This document shows positions 33,041-44,175 of a DNA stretch of 64,000 bases, one piece after another. The position numbers were made by a program, and so were the translations under genes. Numbering within the stretch: position 1 is the first letter of the stretch; every line of letters starts with the position of its first letter. The DNA comes from Rhodeus uyekii (lineage: Eukaryota; Chordata; Actinopteri; Cypriniformes; Acheilognathidae): positions 1,618,001-1,682,000 of the forward strand of contig JAWRVZ010000101.1 of the NCBI GenBank assembly GCA_037043235.1, written 5' to 3'. The notes beneath the pieces are model-generated. The model ran no database searches. It was not told the DNA's origin and was given only the letters and a program-made list of their open reading frames with translations.

Positions 33041-33423
33041 CCATAAGAGCACACTAAGCAATAAGTGCCACATTATTGCCTTATGTTAATTTGAATGAAA
33101 ATGTGAAAATTCAATAACAACATTTGCAAGTAGAGTATTTCATTTACATAATGAAAATGACCCATGGAAAAGTTACAAATCTTTATTAAAGAATGACTGT
33201 TCATATACTTGCATTACTGTAATTTTTGGAGATTTAACTTTGTGCTGCTGAGCAATCTTGTATATTTTTTTTAGTTCACTGTTGCTTTGAGGTTTACTGA
33301 AACCGCTAAAAAATTACCAAATGAGATTATTATGCTTCTTATTAAAATAATTATTCCACCATGAGCACTGAATTTGATTCATTCTTTACAATAAAATTTG
33401 AAAATCACCATTCTTGCCCTAAA
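33041..33423. other. Unassigned AT-rich stretch
   Basis: Probably the former 3' flank of zinc-finger gene 2. Nothing else is recognisable. Confidence 0.4.
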
Positions 33424-36170
33424 TGTTACGTGTCTATCCTGTCGTCTGTTTACTTCCTGGTTCCTCACGTGCTCTCAGTGTTCGCCAGGTTCGCCAGTGT
33501 TTTTCCATTCACCTGTCTCGTTATCATTCACCTCTTTAATCATGTCCAGCTGTGTCTCATTGTTTAATCATCCCCTGTGTATACCTTCCCTGTGTTTCCT
33601 TCAGTCTTGGTCCGTTTTTGTGTCTGTACACGTCTTTGTACGGCCAGTCTACATCTTTGGTGTACGTTTATGCTCAGCACGTGCTTATTATTTTGGTTGT
33701 TAAGTGGATTTTCTTTAAGGTTTGTTATTAAAGTTTGAGTTGATTCCCATGCCTCTGCCTTCATCCACACCAAATCTACCGTGACAGAAGAACAGACCCG
33801 CCAAAATGTCGACAAAAACAAGCTGCTGAGACTGATCTGGCAAGGAGGAGAAAGCTGGCAGGAAGACATCTGCTCCTCTCTTACAGAACGGCCGGACCTG
33901 GGGAATTACATGGAGGAGTCTCTGGAGCTGGTATGTCTGGTGAGTTGAAGCAACACATTGCTCAACGCGTGTTTCCGGATGGGGCTAGACAATTAACTGT
34001 TCTGCGTGGGTTACCCCAAGGATTGCTACAGGCTCACAGCAAACTTCTTCAATGATGTCTTCACCCTAAACTGTTCTGCCTATATTGTTGAGGAAGATGA
34101 GGACATCCCCAGCTACTGATGAGCTCCATTTGGTAGAGATTGAGTGCTCTAACTCCAGCTCTCTCGAGGCCAGCCCTCCTCGCTTCACCAGTAAGCCAAG
34201 TCCCAGAAACATGCACTCAAATCATCTCCAGTTTCCCCAGATCTCCAGTCATCTCCAGCGATCTCCATTCTCCAACAATTCCTGTTTTCCAGTTGGCTCC
34301 TGTAAGCACAAGCCCAGAGGGGTGGGTACTAGCCTTATTGGCCACCGTGTTGCTGTGAGTTGCCTAATCACACAACCATTCCTGCGCTCATGTCAGTCCC
34401 TGAGCCTGTTCCTGCACTCATGCCAGTCCCTACCACTCATGCCAGAGGCCAGACCACCTTGGCTCCCTGAACTCCCATCACCACCCTGTAGGCCCCCTTG
34501 AATGATCCCTAATCAGGGTGCCAACCCCCCTCCCATGTAGTTTAGTGTTGTTCAACCCTGGCAAAGTGCACTCAATTAATCTCCAGCGCCCAGATCTCCA
34601 GTCATCTCCAGCGGATCCCGATTTCGATTTGGCTCCCATGAGTCCAAGCCCATAGTACTTACCAGAGGGGCAGGTACTGGCCGTGTTGGCCACTGCATTG
34701 CTGTGTGTGAGGGCTACACATGCAACCTTTCCTGAACTCATTCCAGTCCCTGAGCCTGCTCCTGAACTAATTCCAGTCCCTGAGCCTGCTCCTGAACTCA
34801 TGCAAGTCCCTGAGCCCGCTCCTGAGCTCATGCCAGTCCCTGAGCCCGCTCCTGAGCTCATGCAAGACCCTGAGCCCGTTCCTGAGCTCATGCCAGTCCC
34901 TGAGCCCGCCCCTGAGCTCATGCAAGTCCCTGAGCCCGCTCCTGAGCTCATGCCAGTCCCTGAGCCCGCTCCTGAGCTCATGCCAGTCCCTGAGCCCGCT
35001 CCTGAGCTCATGCCAGTCCCTGAGCCCGCTCCTGAGCTCATGCCAGTCCCTGAGCCCGCTCCTGAGCTCATGCAAGTCCCTGAGCCCGCTCCTGAGCTCA
35101 TGCCAGTCCCTGAGCCCGCTCCTGAGCTCATGCCAGTCCCTGAGCCCGCTCCTGAGCTCATGCAAGTCCCTGAGCCCGCTCCTGAGCTCATGCCAGTCCC
35201 TGAGCCCGCTCCTGAGCTCATGCCAGTCCCTGAGCCCGCTCCTGAGCTCATGCAAGTCCCTGAGCCCGCTCCTGAGCTCATGCAAGTCCCTGAGCCCGCC
35301 CCTGAGCTCATGCAAGTCCCTGAGCCCGCCCCTGAGCTCATGCCAGTCCCTGAGCCCGCCCCTGAGCTCATGCAAGTCCCTGAGCCCGCCCCTGAGCTCA
35401 TGCAAGTCCCTGAGCCCGCCCCTGAGCTCATGCCAGTCCCTGAGCCCGCCCCTGAGCTCATGCCAGTCCCTGAGCCCGCCCCTGAGCTCATGCCAGTCCC
35501 TGAGCCCGCCCCTGAGCTCATGCCAGTCCCTGAGCCCGCCCCTGAGCTCATGCCAGTCCCTGAGCCCGCCCCTGAGCTCATGCCAGTCCCTGAGCCCGCT
35601 CCTGAGCTCATGCAAGTCCCTGAGCCCGCTCCTGAGCTCATCAAGTCCCTGAACTCATGCAAGTCCCTGAGCCCGCTCCTGAGCTCATGCAAGTCCCTGA
35701 ACTCATGCAAGTCCCTGAGCCCGCTCCTGAGCTCATGCCAGTCCCTGAGCCCGCTCCTGAGCTCATGCAAGTCCCTGAGCCCGCCCCTGATCTCATACTA
35801 TTCCACGAGCTCGCTCCCGAACTCATACTAGTCCCTGAGTCTGGAGGGCTTGGCCGTGGTGGCCGAATGGGGTAAGGTCAAAGAGGTCGGACCACCCTGG
35901 CTCCCTGAACCTGCTCCTGAACTCATGTCTAGCCCTGACCCCCTCCAAAACTCCTAGTCTTAGTACCTTGTTTTTCCATTATTTAGACATTAGTGTGGAA
36001 GACATTTCTTCTCCAGGAACTTCCATAGGCCCAAATAAAGACACCAATGACACCCATGTGTCTCAGCTCACAGGCATTGCCACACAGCCCACACCAGCTC
36101 CCCCACAGCCATTCAGAGCTGGTGCCATATCTTGTTCTGCATCCATCCCCTGCTAAACAATCAGCCAATG
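33424..36170 (+). mobile_element. Degenerate LTR-retroelement-like region
   Basis: 33424-33786 starts tgttacgtgtc and ends ccgtgaca like an LTR. The following sequence has short coding-like pieces and a Pro/Glu-rich repeat of the kind found in fish retroelement gag regions. No polymerase is present. The assignment is tentative. Confidence 0.38.
34740..35830 (+). repeat. 30-bp coding-type minisatellite (about 36 units, PEPAPEL repeat)
   Basis: The unit gagcccgctcctgagctcat plus ten more bases repeats with an exact 30-bp period from 34801 to 35640, then less regularly. One plus frame (34683-35831, 382 residues) reads MPVPEPAPEL or MQVPEPAPEL per unit. Two unit variants, gctcct and gcccct, occur in blocks. 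The 30-bp period keeps frames open on both strands, so openness alone does not show it is translated. Confidence 0.9.
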
Positions 36171-37129
36171 CATTTTCACAGTACTTTAGCTCAATGGTAC
36201 AAGTAAAAGGAAGGTCTATGTTGAATGCAAAAGGCAATGGAGGAAAAAATAAAAGATCTCGTTATTTTTTTTCTCAGTATTTGTTATGGCTTTGTGTCCT
36301 CCTGCAACAGTTTCAGAAAATGGCACGAAGAGGGAATGTACAAATAGCTGTGATGTCAACCCTTTGAACTGTGTATGTAATTTTTGAAAGTACTGGTGAG
36401 CTAGGAGACTGAAACACTCTTTGGCTTACAGAGAGAGGCACAGATATTGCAGAGATAGTGTTTATTTATTGAATATAGACTCTGGATTCCTCCATGGTGG
36501 AGACCTGCACAGGACAAATATTTTAGTCCTGAAGACTAAAAAACATAGAAAAAGACGTATTCTGTCTTGCTCCCACACAAATATATGTTATCCTCTTCCC
36601 AGCCTTCTCAGTCCTGGAATGGATTATGCTCATATCTCAAGGTATTACTGTACGTCAATTTTTTTCTGTGTACATTGAGTATATCTAATTGTATATTGTG
36701 TGTTATTGTCTGTAAGTAGGCTATGTAAAATTGTATATTGTCTGTAAGTAATTGTATTCTGCACCGCTCAAGATTTTCCCTCACCACTGTTAGTGATGTG
36801 ATAATAAAAGGGATTTGATTTGATGTTTAAAAGATTAAATGTTAAAAGTAGAGAAAGTAGGAAAAGTAGTTGATGATACTTTTGAGGTTTCAAATACATA
36901 AATTGCTCATATGTCTGGAAATACACTAATAATGAGGTCTGTATTGTGACTGCTTTTTTATTTGTTTATATAATGTCATTAAAAAACCTAATAAGGGGGT
37001 TCCCTAGAAAGAAAGCATCTATTACTTAATCTGGAAAGCAACTAACATATAGGCACCAATTGTTCTTAATATTTTCTCTGTGCTCAAAGTAATGTCTTGT
37101 TTAGTTTCAACACTTTAAGCCCCTTCATG
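36171..37129. other. Unassigned stretch
   Basis: Short open frames only; an AATAAA near 36802 is isolated. No recognisable exon. Confidence 0.4.
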
Positions 37130-37261
37130 TGTTCAGCTTCAGTTCGTTAGGTGGCGCTAGTTCCTCTCGGCTTCAGATAACAACAGAAGAAGAAGAAGAA
37201 CAACAACAACAGCAGCATCTCGAGCTCATGCCGCTGGTCCTCTTCTTTTTGCAGAGCATTT
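37130..37261 (+). promoter_or_regulatory. Candidate first exon of zinc-finger gene 3
   Basis: It contains aggtggcgctagttcctctc and a GAA/CAA-rich run, and ends in a good donor (GTAAGA at 37262). Downstream tacggaagcgagaaa is shared with 15749-15763 behind the candidate exon of gene 2. Inference from position and similarity. Confidence 0.35.
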
Positions 37262-37477
37262 GGTAAGAACTGATTGATTAATTATGACTTTAATGCTAAT
37301 AGTGATTAAATTACATACGGAAGCGAGAAAACACAGGGATCTGCGAGAATGACAAATGGGGTATCGCCATGTTGTCTGTGATTTTTGCCAATAACATTGA
37401 AAGAGGAAGGAGTCTGTGGGTCTTAATTAACACCTTTTTGAGGTCGAAATTTAGTTCCTTGATACTGTCGCCTCTGA

Positions 37478-37564
37478 CTTGACACACACATACACACACT
37501 TTCTCGCACACACTTACTCTGTCTGTCTTTCGCACACTCTCCCTCACACACACACTCTCTCTCC

Positions 37565-37599
<35 letters not shown>

Positions 37600-37626
37600 T
37601 CTCTCTCTCACACACACACACACACA

Positions 37627-37657
<31 letters not shown>

Positions 37658-37770
37658 TCACTCTCTCTCTCACACACACTCTTTCTCTCTCTCTCTCTCA
37701 CACACACACATACACACTCTCTCTCATACACAACACTCACTTTCACACACTCACTCACGCACACTGTCAC
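37478..37770. repeat. CA/CT low-complexity tract
   Basis: Alternating (CA)n and (CT)n blocks with no unique sequence. Confidence 0.95.
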
Positions 37771-37780
37771 TTAATCGTTT

Positions 37781-37925
37781 AATATTGGACTTGAATTGTT
37801 GTGAAAATAATAATCATGCAGTGTTTGTCTGTTGGCCAGAGGAGAACTGGTCCCCGACTGAGCCTGGTTTCTCCACTTTCTGTTCTTCATTCATTCTGTC
37901 TCCTGCTGGATTTGTGGTTTACTCT
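37781..37925 (+). mobile_element. CR1/L2-type LINE 3' UTR fragment
   Basis: It shares ttggacttgaattgttgt and ggccagaggagaactggtcc with the 3' UTR of the LINE at 18340-21845 (reverse strand there). Confidence 0.75.
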
Positions 37926-38830
37926 AACAGACGGTACTAATTACGTACTAATTTTTCAACCTTCTTTGAGCCAAGGTAAATTTTTTTCATTGAAAAAAAA
38001 AAAATCACCAACTGAAAATGTACAAAAAAATTAAACTTTGTAGCCTATGTTAACAATATACAGTCATTCTCATCAAAGTGTCTTGAATGGGAATCAAATA
38101 AACACACATAAAAAAGTATTTAATGATTAATTTGTTTTCAAAAAAATATTTTTTAGACCAATTAGGTGAAATTTAACAACTTTCCACGGCACACCTGACG
38201 ATCTCTCACGGCACACTAGTGTACGGCAGCACAGTGACTGAAAAACACTGAACCATGTCACTGATGACTGTTAAATGATTCTGAAAGAAAGAAAGATAAG
38301 CAAAACTAGTAATTTTCCACACAAGAGCAGACAGTCTGAAGCAGATTATCACCTGGTTTATCACATGGTTTATGGGTTAGTGGCCTTCCACGTGTCAATA
38401 ACAACAAGTCATTCCGTCTCCTTGTGGTGCCAGTTAATCACCTCACCAATACAGATCATATTAACACACACACACACAGATACACACACACAAACACAGA
38501 GATGCACATCTTCTCCAAGGCTGAACTCGGCTCAGGCTCCAACTATCAACAGAGAGACTCTCAAAACATTCATAACATGTATTTTGAATTGAATGAATGA
38601 CTCTCATAACATGTTCTCTATCTGTTGAGAAGTGCAGACAATATTCATCCTTACTCTATGGAAAACTACAGAAAAGTAAAGAAAGGCTTTAATAAAACAA
38701 AGCCTTTTAATAAAAAGCCCTAACTTGATTATGAATCACTCTTTACAAATCATTCAAATAGAAAAAGGAAAAGAACATATGAAAATAAGACAAAGAAAAT
38801 AATATATGTACAAATAAGAAAAAGTAAAGA
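37926..38830. other. Unassigned stretch
   Basis: A short CA tract lies at about 38465-38495. No gene is recognised. Confidence 0.4.
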
Positions 38831-38831
38831 A

Positions 38832-39301
38832 TATACAGTGGAGTTCACTTATCTCGAGTCACGGTTAATTCGCCAATCCTATCATGTCGACGTTTTTGAA
38901 GTGGAACTGCCAAACTCCCTATTTGTCTTAGTATTTTCTTGTGGGTTATGTCTATTGTTATGTTGCCGAATCCTAGTATCTCGAGCAAAAACGAGGGACA
39001 TATACTTCACATGGTTATCTCGTGACTGAGATAAACTTGGCACCTTTGTCGCTATTTTTAACGAGTGTTCAGACCACATTTTCAAAAAAGCGACTAGTGT
39101 CAAATCTAATGACTTTATCTGGAGTTATTGGAAACTTTTGGAGACTCTCTGAAGTGAAAGCACATATAGTTCTTACTCTTCTCAAGGAGCAGCGAGTGCT
39201 GCCGCATCCCCATCCCAAAGCACTCACAGGCGCCCGGTCCTCGCGCAGCAGATCCGCCCAGATGCAGGGAGAGCAAGAGATCTTCACTCCTCTACGTGCA
39301 A
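38832..39301 (+). mobile_element. Tigger/pogo-like element, left end
   Basis: TA then cagtggagttcacttatctc at the terminus. The next part is the reverse complement of the right end of 5425-6175, as far as the segment around gaagtgaaagcacat. It is cut off by LINE ORF1 sequence at about 39302. Confidence 0.68.
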
Positions 39302-39302
39302 A

Positions 39303-39850
39303 CATGTGACTATGGTGGCTGGAGTCTCTATTTTCACATTCCGAGTAATAGAATCGCCAATCACTAGGGCACTTTCAACAGGTTTCTCAGTGGGTGCGTC
39401 ACTGAGTGGGGAGAACCTGTTTGATGTTCTGATCGGAATGGAACAGTGGTTTTTTGACCCGCGATTATGCCGTCTCACAGTCACCCAGTTGCCCTGCTGC
39501 ACGGGCTCTACAGCCGGAACCGAACAATGTTCAGGGTTTGCTAAGCTAGTTGCATCCAAAGTAGTATCTAAAGCCCTTGCATTCTTACTATCCTCGATTA
39601 AAATTTGGATGCGTTTCTCTAATTCTGAGATCTTCTCTGTCAGCATTACTATGTTGCTACATTTATCACATGTGAAGCCCTGACTGCTGACAGAGAAAGC
39701 TATGCTATACATGTGGCAAGCAGTGCAAGTGAAAATAACTGATCCGAGTCTTTTATTCTTTTTTATTTTGCATAAAACTAGTGCAAAATCTTCTCCGGAA
39801 GAAATGGGTACAGCCTGGTTCTCAGCCAACGTGTGTGTTGAGCGTCTCCT
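39303..39850 (-). pseudogene. LINE ORF1 fragment (PHD-like Cys motif and start of esterase)
   Basis: The minus frame reads a paired-Cys motif (CTACHMYS...FTCDKC), a coiled-coil-like stretch (LTEKISELEKRIQILIED), then ALVIGDSITRN, the nucleophile motif of the SGNH-type esterase found in ORF1 of CR1-like LINEs. It ends soon after, so only the N-terminal half is present. A second copy with the same layout is at 59835-60190, beside ORF2 sequence of the 18340-21845 family, which suggests that this is the ORF1 of that family. Confidence 0.7.
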
Positions 39851-39968
39851 GGTAGTGGGGTGTAAGATAATGAGAAGTAGATCGTAGTAAGTAATGTATT
39901 GCATATTCACTTTTTTTCAGATCTTGTCCTCCATACAATGAGCAATGAGCTGTGACGTTGTTGTAAAT

Positions 39969-41201
39969 ATGGAGTTTATTAAAGAGGAGAGTGACGAAAT
40001 TAAAATTACTGAAGCATGCAGAGTGAAATATGAAGATATTGAGAAACAAAGAGGTCGGTGCCCATTCTTGATTCATTTCACTGCTAAAAAATGTGAATAA
40101 ATTGTTTTCTGACTGATTAATAGAATCGTTGGCTGTTGTAACATATGCATAAAAGTAAACAATGGCAGTTGTTAACAATAGGGCAAGGACAGATAGAAGT
40201 GACATTTAAACATTACATATAAAAAATTAATTTTTATTTTTATTTTAGACGTGATGAACATGCAAGAGAAGAGAGAAGAATTGAAAGGAATGGAGAAGAA
40301 ACGTCAGTATCAGGATCTTCATGATGCCGTATTTGGAGGAATACAAGTACTAGAACTACCTGAAAAAATAGAAGCCAAAAAGTATTTTACATGCCCTCAA
40401 TGTGGAAAGAGCGTCACAACTAAACAAAGCCTGAAGGATCACATAAGAGTTCACACTGGAGAGAAACCTTTCACATGCCTTCAATGCGGAAAGAGTTTCA
40501 AATATAAAACAACCATTCGGATTCACAAAAGACTTCACACTGGTGAGAAGCCGTTCACATGCCCTCAGTGTGGCAAGAGTTTCTCACAGAAAGGAGCCTT
40601 TAAGAGACACATAAGAATTCACACTGAAGAGAAGCCGTTCACGTGTGATCTGTGTAGAAAGAGTTTCAAATGGCCTAAAAGTCTTAAAATTCACAAGCTC
40701 ATTCACTCTGGAGAAAAGCCATTTGATTGTGATCAGTGCGAAAAGAAGTTTGTTCAGGAATCAAATTTAAAGGGTCACATGAAAGTTCACACAAAAGAAA
40801 AACCTTACCTATGTTTCATATGTGGAAAGAGATTTTCATGGCTGGGACGATTTAAAGACCATCAGAAAATACATGCTGGTGTGAAAGAGCATTTGTGCTC
40901 GGATTGTGGTAAAGCTTTTACTACAGCTACTGAGTTAAGAGTGCACAGAAGGATCCACACTGGAGAAAGACCGTACAAGTGTTCATATTGTGGAAAGACA
41001 TTCAAGCAGTTAGGAGGCCTGCAAGGACATGAGAGAATTCACACCGGAGAGAAACCGTATCAATGCCATCAATGTGGCAAGAGATTCGGCCATTCCAGAA
41101 GTGCACAGATTCATAGTAAGAAGTATTGCCCCAAATTAAATGGAATGTCTGTACAATTGGAGAAACAAGACCTTAAGAACACCGATATTAATAAGTGCTG
41201 A
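39969..41201 (+). CDS. FiNZ-type C2H2 zinc-finger protein 3 (nine fingers)
   Basis: Exons 39969-40053 and 40249-41201 give 345 residues. The exon with the start begins after CAG at 39920. The N-terminus is MEFIKEESDEIKITEACRVK, then a charged linker (EKREELKGMEKK). Nine fingers follow; the last ends in Cys (IHSKKYC). It is a close paralogue of gene 2. Fingers 2-4 differ in the helix (KYKTTIRIH against KCKKGFMMH; SQKGAFKRH against LSKSNLNTH; KWPKSLKIH against KWSNSLRVH), while finger 8 is the same. Finger 4 has Arg where the others have Gly (CRKSF), a small change in the turn. A poly(A) signal AATAAA lies at 41231-41236, 30 bases after the stop. A nuclear DNA-binding protein, plausibly a transposon repressor; targets unknown. 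Confidence 0.9.
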
Positions 41202-41230
41202 ATTATTGCCCTTGTTTTACTTTATCCATT

Positions 41231-41236
41231 AATAAA
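41231..41236 (+). terminator. Poly(A) signal of zinc-finger gene 3
   Basis: AATAAA 30 bases past the stop codon. Confidence 0.6.
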
Positions 41237-41269
41237 TTTCATGACACTGTGAGAAAGAGCCTCTTGCCT

Positions 41270-42415
41270 TGGTCAGCGTGTCCGGGAACTGGAACAAACT
41301 GTTTTTATTTTATTTAGTTTCTGGTCCCTCTGCCCACTCCTAAGGGCCCTTTAACCCCAGAACTATACAACACCCTAAACCCGGGAATGTCCCCAAAAAC
41401 ATTTTTGTTTGGGGGGGGGGGGGGGTTGTAGACCTGTGACCGGAGTGGGTGGGGCATGGAGGTGGAGCCTCCAGGAACACCTGGACTCCTGGCGCCGCCC
41501 TGGACTCCCGTACTCCCGGTGACGCCCTGGAAGCCTGTACTCCCAGCGCAGCCTTCCAGGCAGACACCCTGACTGGTCCCTGTTCCGTGGGCTCCAGGGT
41601 GCCCAATGTTTAGTGTTCCTTTTCCTCTGTCTTGTCCTGATGTTCCCTCTCCTCGAGATGTTCCTTCTATGGTGCAAGGTTGCGACTTGTGGGAAGGGAC
41701 GTTCTTTCACAGTTCTTTTGTCTCTTTCTACTTCCTGCTTCCTCCTGTCATCTTCCAGTCATTCCCAGCTATGCCCGGGAAGGTGCATGTTTCTCGGGGA
41801 GCTCACACAGCTCCGAGGGCCCTGGTTCTCAGGTCACTTTGCGTTTTTGGAAAACTTTGTCGTTTTTTCGGGACTCTTTTCCTCCAGGCTGCCTGTCGTT
41901 CCCAGCGATGCCCGCGAAGGTGCACTTTCGTTGGGTAACTCACACAGCCCAGGGGGCCCTGGTTCTCAGGTGACTTTGCGTTTTTGAAAAACTTGGTCAC
42001 CTGAGTCACCTGAGAACCAGGGCGCTCGGAGCTGAGTGAGTTCCCCGAGAAATGTGCACCTTCGCGGGCATCGCTGGGTTCTGTCTTGCCATTATCACCT
42101 GGTTAGTCTTGTCAGCTCCCTCATCAATCCTTGTGTATATCCTCCCAGTGTTTCATACAGTCTTTGTCCATCGATGCATATGTCTGGAGTTGTGTATCTG
42201 CCTGTGTCGCTTCCATTGGAATGTTTACTAGTTTTTGCACGAGACGTGTTTTTTGTTTGTATTGTGAAGGTGTTCATTTGAGTTTATTATTTAAGAAAGT
42301 TTCGGTTCATTCCTTTGTTCCGTTTCTTCTTCCTCATCCTCCTGCACACGTGCCTAAAAGATATATGGTTGTCGTGATTTTGCAATCAAGTAAGACTTGT
42401 TAATGTTCCTGTTTC
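41270..42415. mobile_element. Degenerate LTR-like region with repeats
   Basis: A G run lies at 41410-41426. Three copies of a 75-125-bp unit occur (41765, 41901, and inverted at 42005). T-rich sequence near 42080-42330 resembles an LTR end. No protein is recognised; the element type is uncertain. Confidence 0.35.
41901..42078. repeat. Imperfect 74-bp inverted repeat
   Basis: Arms 41901-41974 and 42005-42078 share cccagcgatgcccgcgaagg and ccctggttctcaggtgac in inverted order, with a 30-base loop. Confidence 0.8.
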
Positions 42416-42419
42416 AATA

Positions 42420-43295
42420 TACAGAGGAACACACTTATCTCGAGCTCAGTTAACTCACCAACCCTGTTATGTCATCATTTTTGAAGTGGAACCGTCAAAC
42501 TCCCTCATTGTCTTAGCATGTTCTTATCGGTTATGTCGATTCCTTTATGTCGCCGAACCCTAATATCTCTAGCATAAAAGAGAGACAAAGTCTCCACTTT
42601 ACATCAGTTACCCGTGACTAATGATAGTACCGAGTTCATTGCGCATGCGCTGAGTTCACTTTGCACGTGCATCAAGGTCCGTACGGTCGCTCACTCCAAT
42701 GACGCTTCACTCATTCTTGACATCGACATAAGCGAATGTGTTTGTGTTTAGTGATTGTTTACGTCAATTTCCACATTGAAATTGTTGGAGAATATAATTA
42801 AAGGTTTGTATCGAGAATCGAAGGTGTTTTTTATTGTGTACTTATTGTATACTTATCTATATTGTAAATCTTGCACCGGCTATCAGAGTGGCTGACGACT
42901 GCCCAGATGTTAAATGGAAATAAAAAGATAACTCGAGGCGATTAACCTGGTCACACAAGCTTTATAGACGGGTTTCGTACCAGCACACTCTTCTCAAACA
43001 TTTAAAGAGCGCAAGTACAAACCAGGAAAAAGAAAACACTCCGACAAACATCACAAATAAAAGAAGGAAAATAGAAAGTAGATTATGGTATGTAACAGTC
43101 AGCAGCAGAGCGGTCTTCTCTCTCCTCACTCAAACACACTCATGCCAGAACAGGGCGCACAGAACTACACACACCGTCTTAAAGGTATATTCCTAACATA
43201 AACATAAAGTAGCCGTTACAGTCTTTGCTGTTAGTTGGTGCACATATGCCTTTTGTTGTTAGCAAACATACAGTGTATGTACATTTTTATGAGGA
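42420..43295 (+). mobile_element. Tigger/pogo-like fragment interrupted by an LTR
   Basis: The left end cagaggaacacacttatctc is a diverged form of the terminus at 38832. The right part (gcacatatgccttttgttgt) is the reverse complement of 5465-5490. The middle is interrupted at about 42863-43220. Confidence 0.62.
42863..43220. mobile_element. Possible solo LTR inside the Tigger-like fragment
   Basis: It starts tgtaaatcttgcaccgg and ends agccgttaca. The flanking Tigger-like sequence resumes on both sides. No clear target duplication is seen. Confidence 0.45.
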
Positions 43296-44148
43296 AACAT
43301 GAGGATGATTTAAACACGAGGGCAAATGGGGAGCAGCTGACATTTACTGGGAAATCAACTAACAAGACAGGCGTGGGAATGCAATGGGGAGACATGGGGA
43401 AACCCGGAAGTGCTAGACGTGACAAGACTAGATGGTACTCGGGGAGGTCTGGGTGGTCTTGGATGTCAGGGAGGGCCGGCTCGACCGGCAGAGGCTCGGG
43501 GGGATCAGGGAGGACCCAATAGTCCCAGAGGTCCAGGAAGGTCTTTGGGGTCTGGGAGGTCCCGGGGGTCAGGGAGGGCCCTGAGGTCAGCGAATATAGG
43601 GAGGTTTGGGAGATCTTGGGGATCTGGATGGACCCAGAGGCCCGGGAAAATAGGGAGATCGGCCGCGGGACGACACAGTTCATCGCGGGCGGCCGCGGCC
43701 AGACAGTTCATTGGCTGGCTTACCCCGTTTACGGTGACGGCTGCGCGGGAATGCGGTGATAAACAAATCCGCCAGCTCCATCCCAGCACAGTCCATAGGG
43801 GTGACAAACCCGGTCGGTGATTCTGTAACGGTGTAGGCGGCTGATGTGCGATGCGGAGAAGCGAGGAGACAGGATTCAAACAAAAACACTTTATTAACAA
43901 ACGTAAACACAAAAGGCACACGAGGGTGCAAAACTCAGACTCAGGAGGAGATAAACATCCACACACTAAGCGCGTCCATCTAACACTGTCAATCACCGAC
44001 AAAGGACAGGGAAACATGAGGGTGATTTAAACACGAGGGCAAATGGGGAACAGCTGACATTTACTGGGAAATCAACTAAGATAGGCGTGGGAAGGAATGG
44101 GGAGACACGGGGAAACCCGGAAGTGCTAGACGTGACAAGACTGTGACA
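43296..44148 (-). mobile_element. Internally deleted LTR retroelement remnant
   Basis: A full LTR lies at 43824-44148 (tgtaacggtg... to ...ctgtgaca), with AATAAA on minus near 43890. A partial second LTR lies at 43296-43430 and shares aaacccggaagtgctagacg. Between them is a Pro/Leu-rich coding-like stretch on minus that follows a gag-like start. Confidence 0.6.
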
Positions 44149-44175
44149 TGGGCCTCTTCATCTGCCCAGTAGACG

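Noticed and set aside
34740..35640. CRISPR-like regular repeat
   Set aside because: Repeats are head-to-tail with no unique spacers, and the genome is eukaryotic. The same applies to the 33-bp and 112-bp repeats and the 299-bp array.
34478..35770. Long minus-strand frames of 430 and 282 residues opposite the PEPAPEL repeat
   Set aside because: A 30-bp period keeps several frames open on both strands. These are shadows of the repeat.
43235..43820. Gly/Arg-rich plus-strand frames resembling collagen
   Set aside because: They lie opposite an LTR-retroelement remnant in a G-rich repeat, with irregular Gly spacing and no signal peptide.
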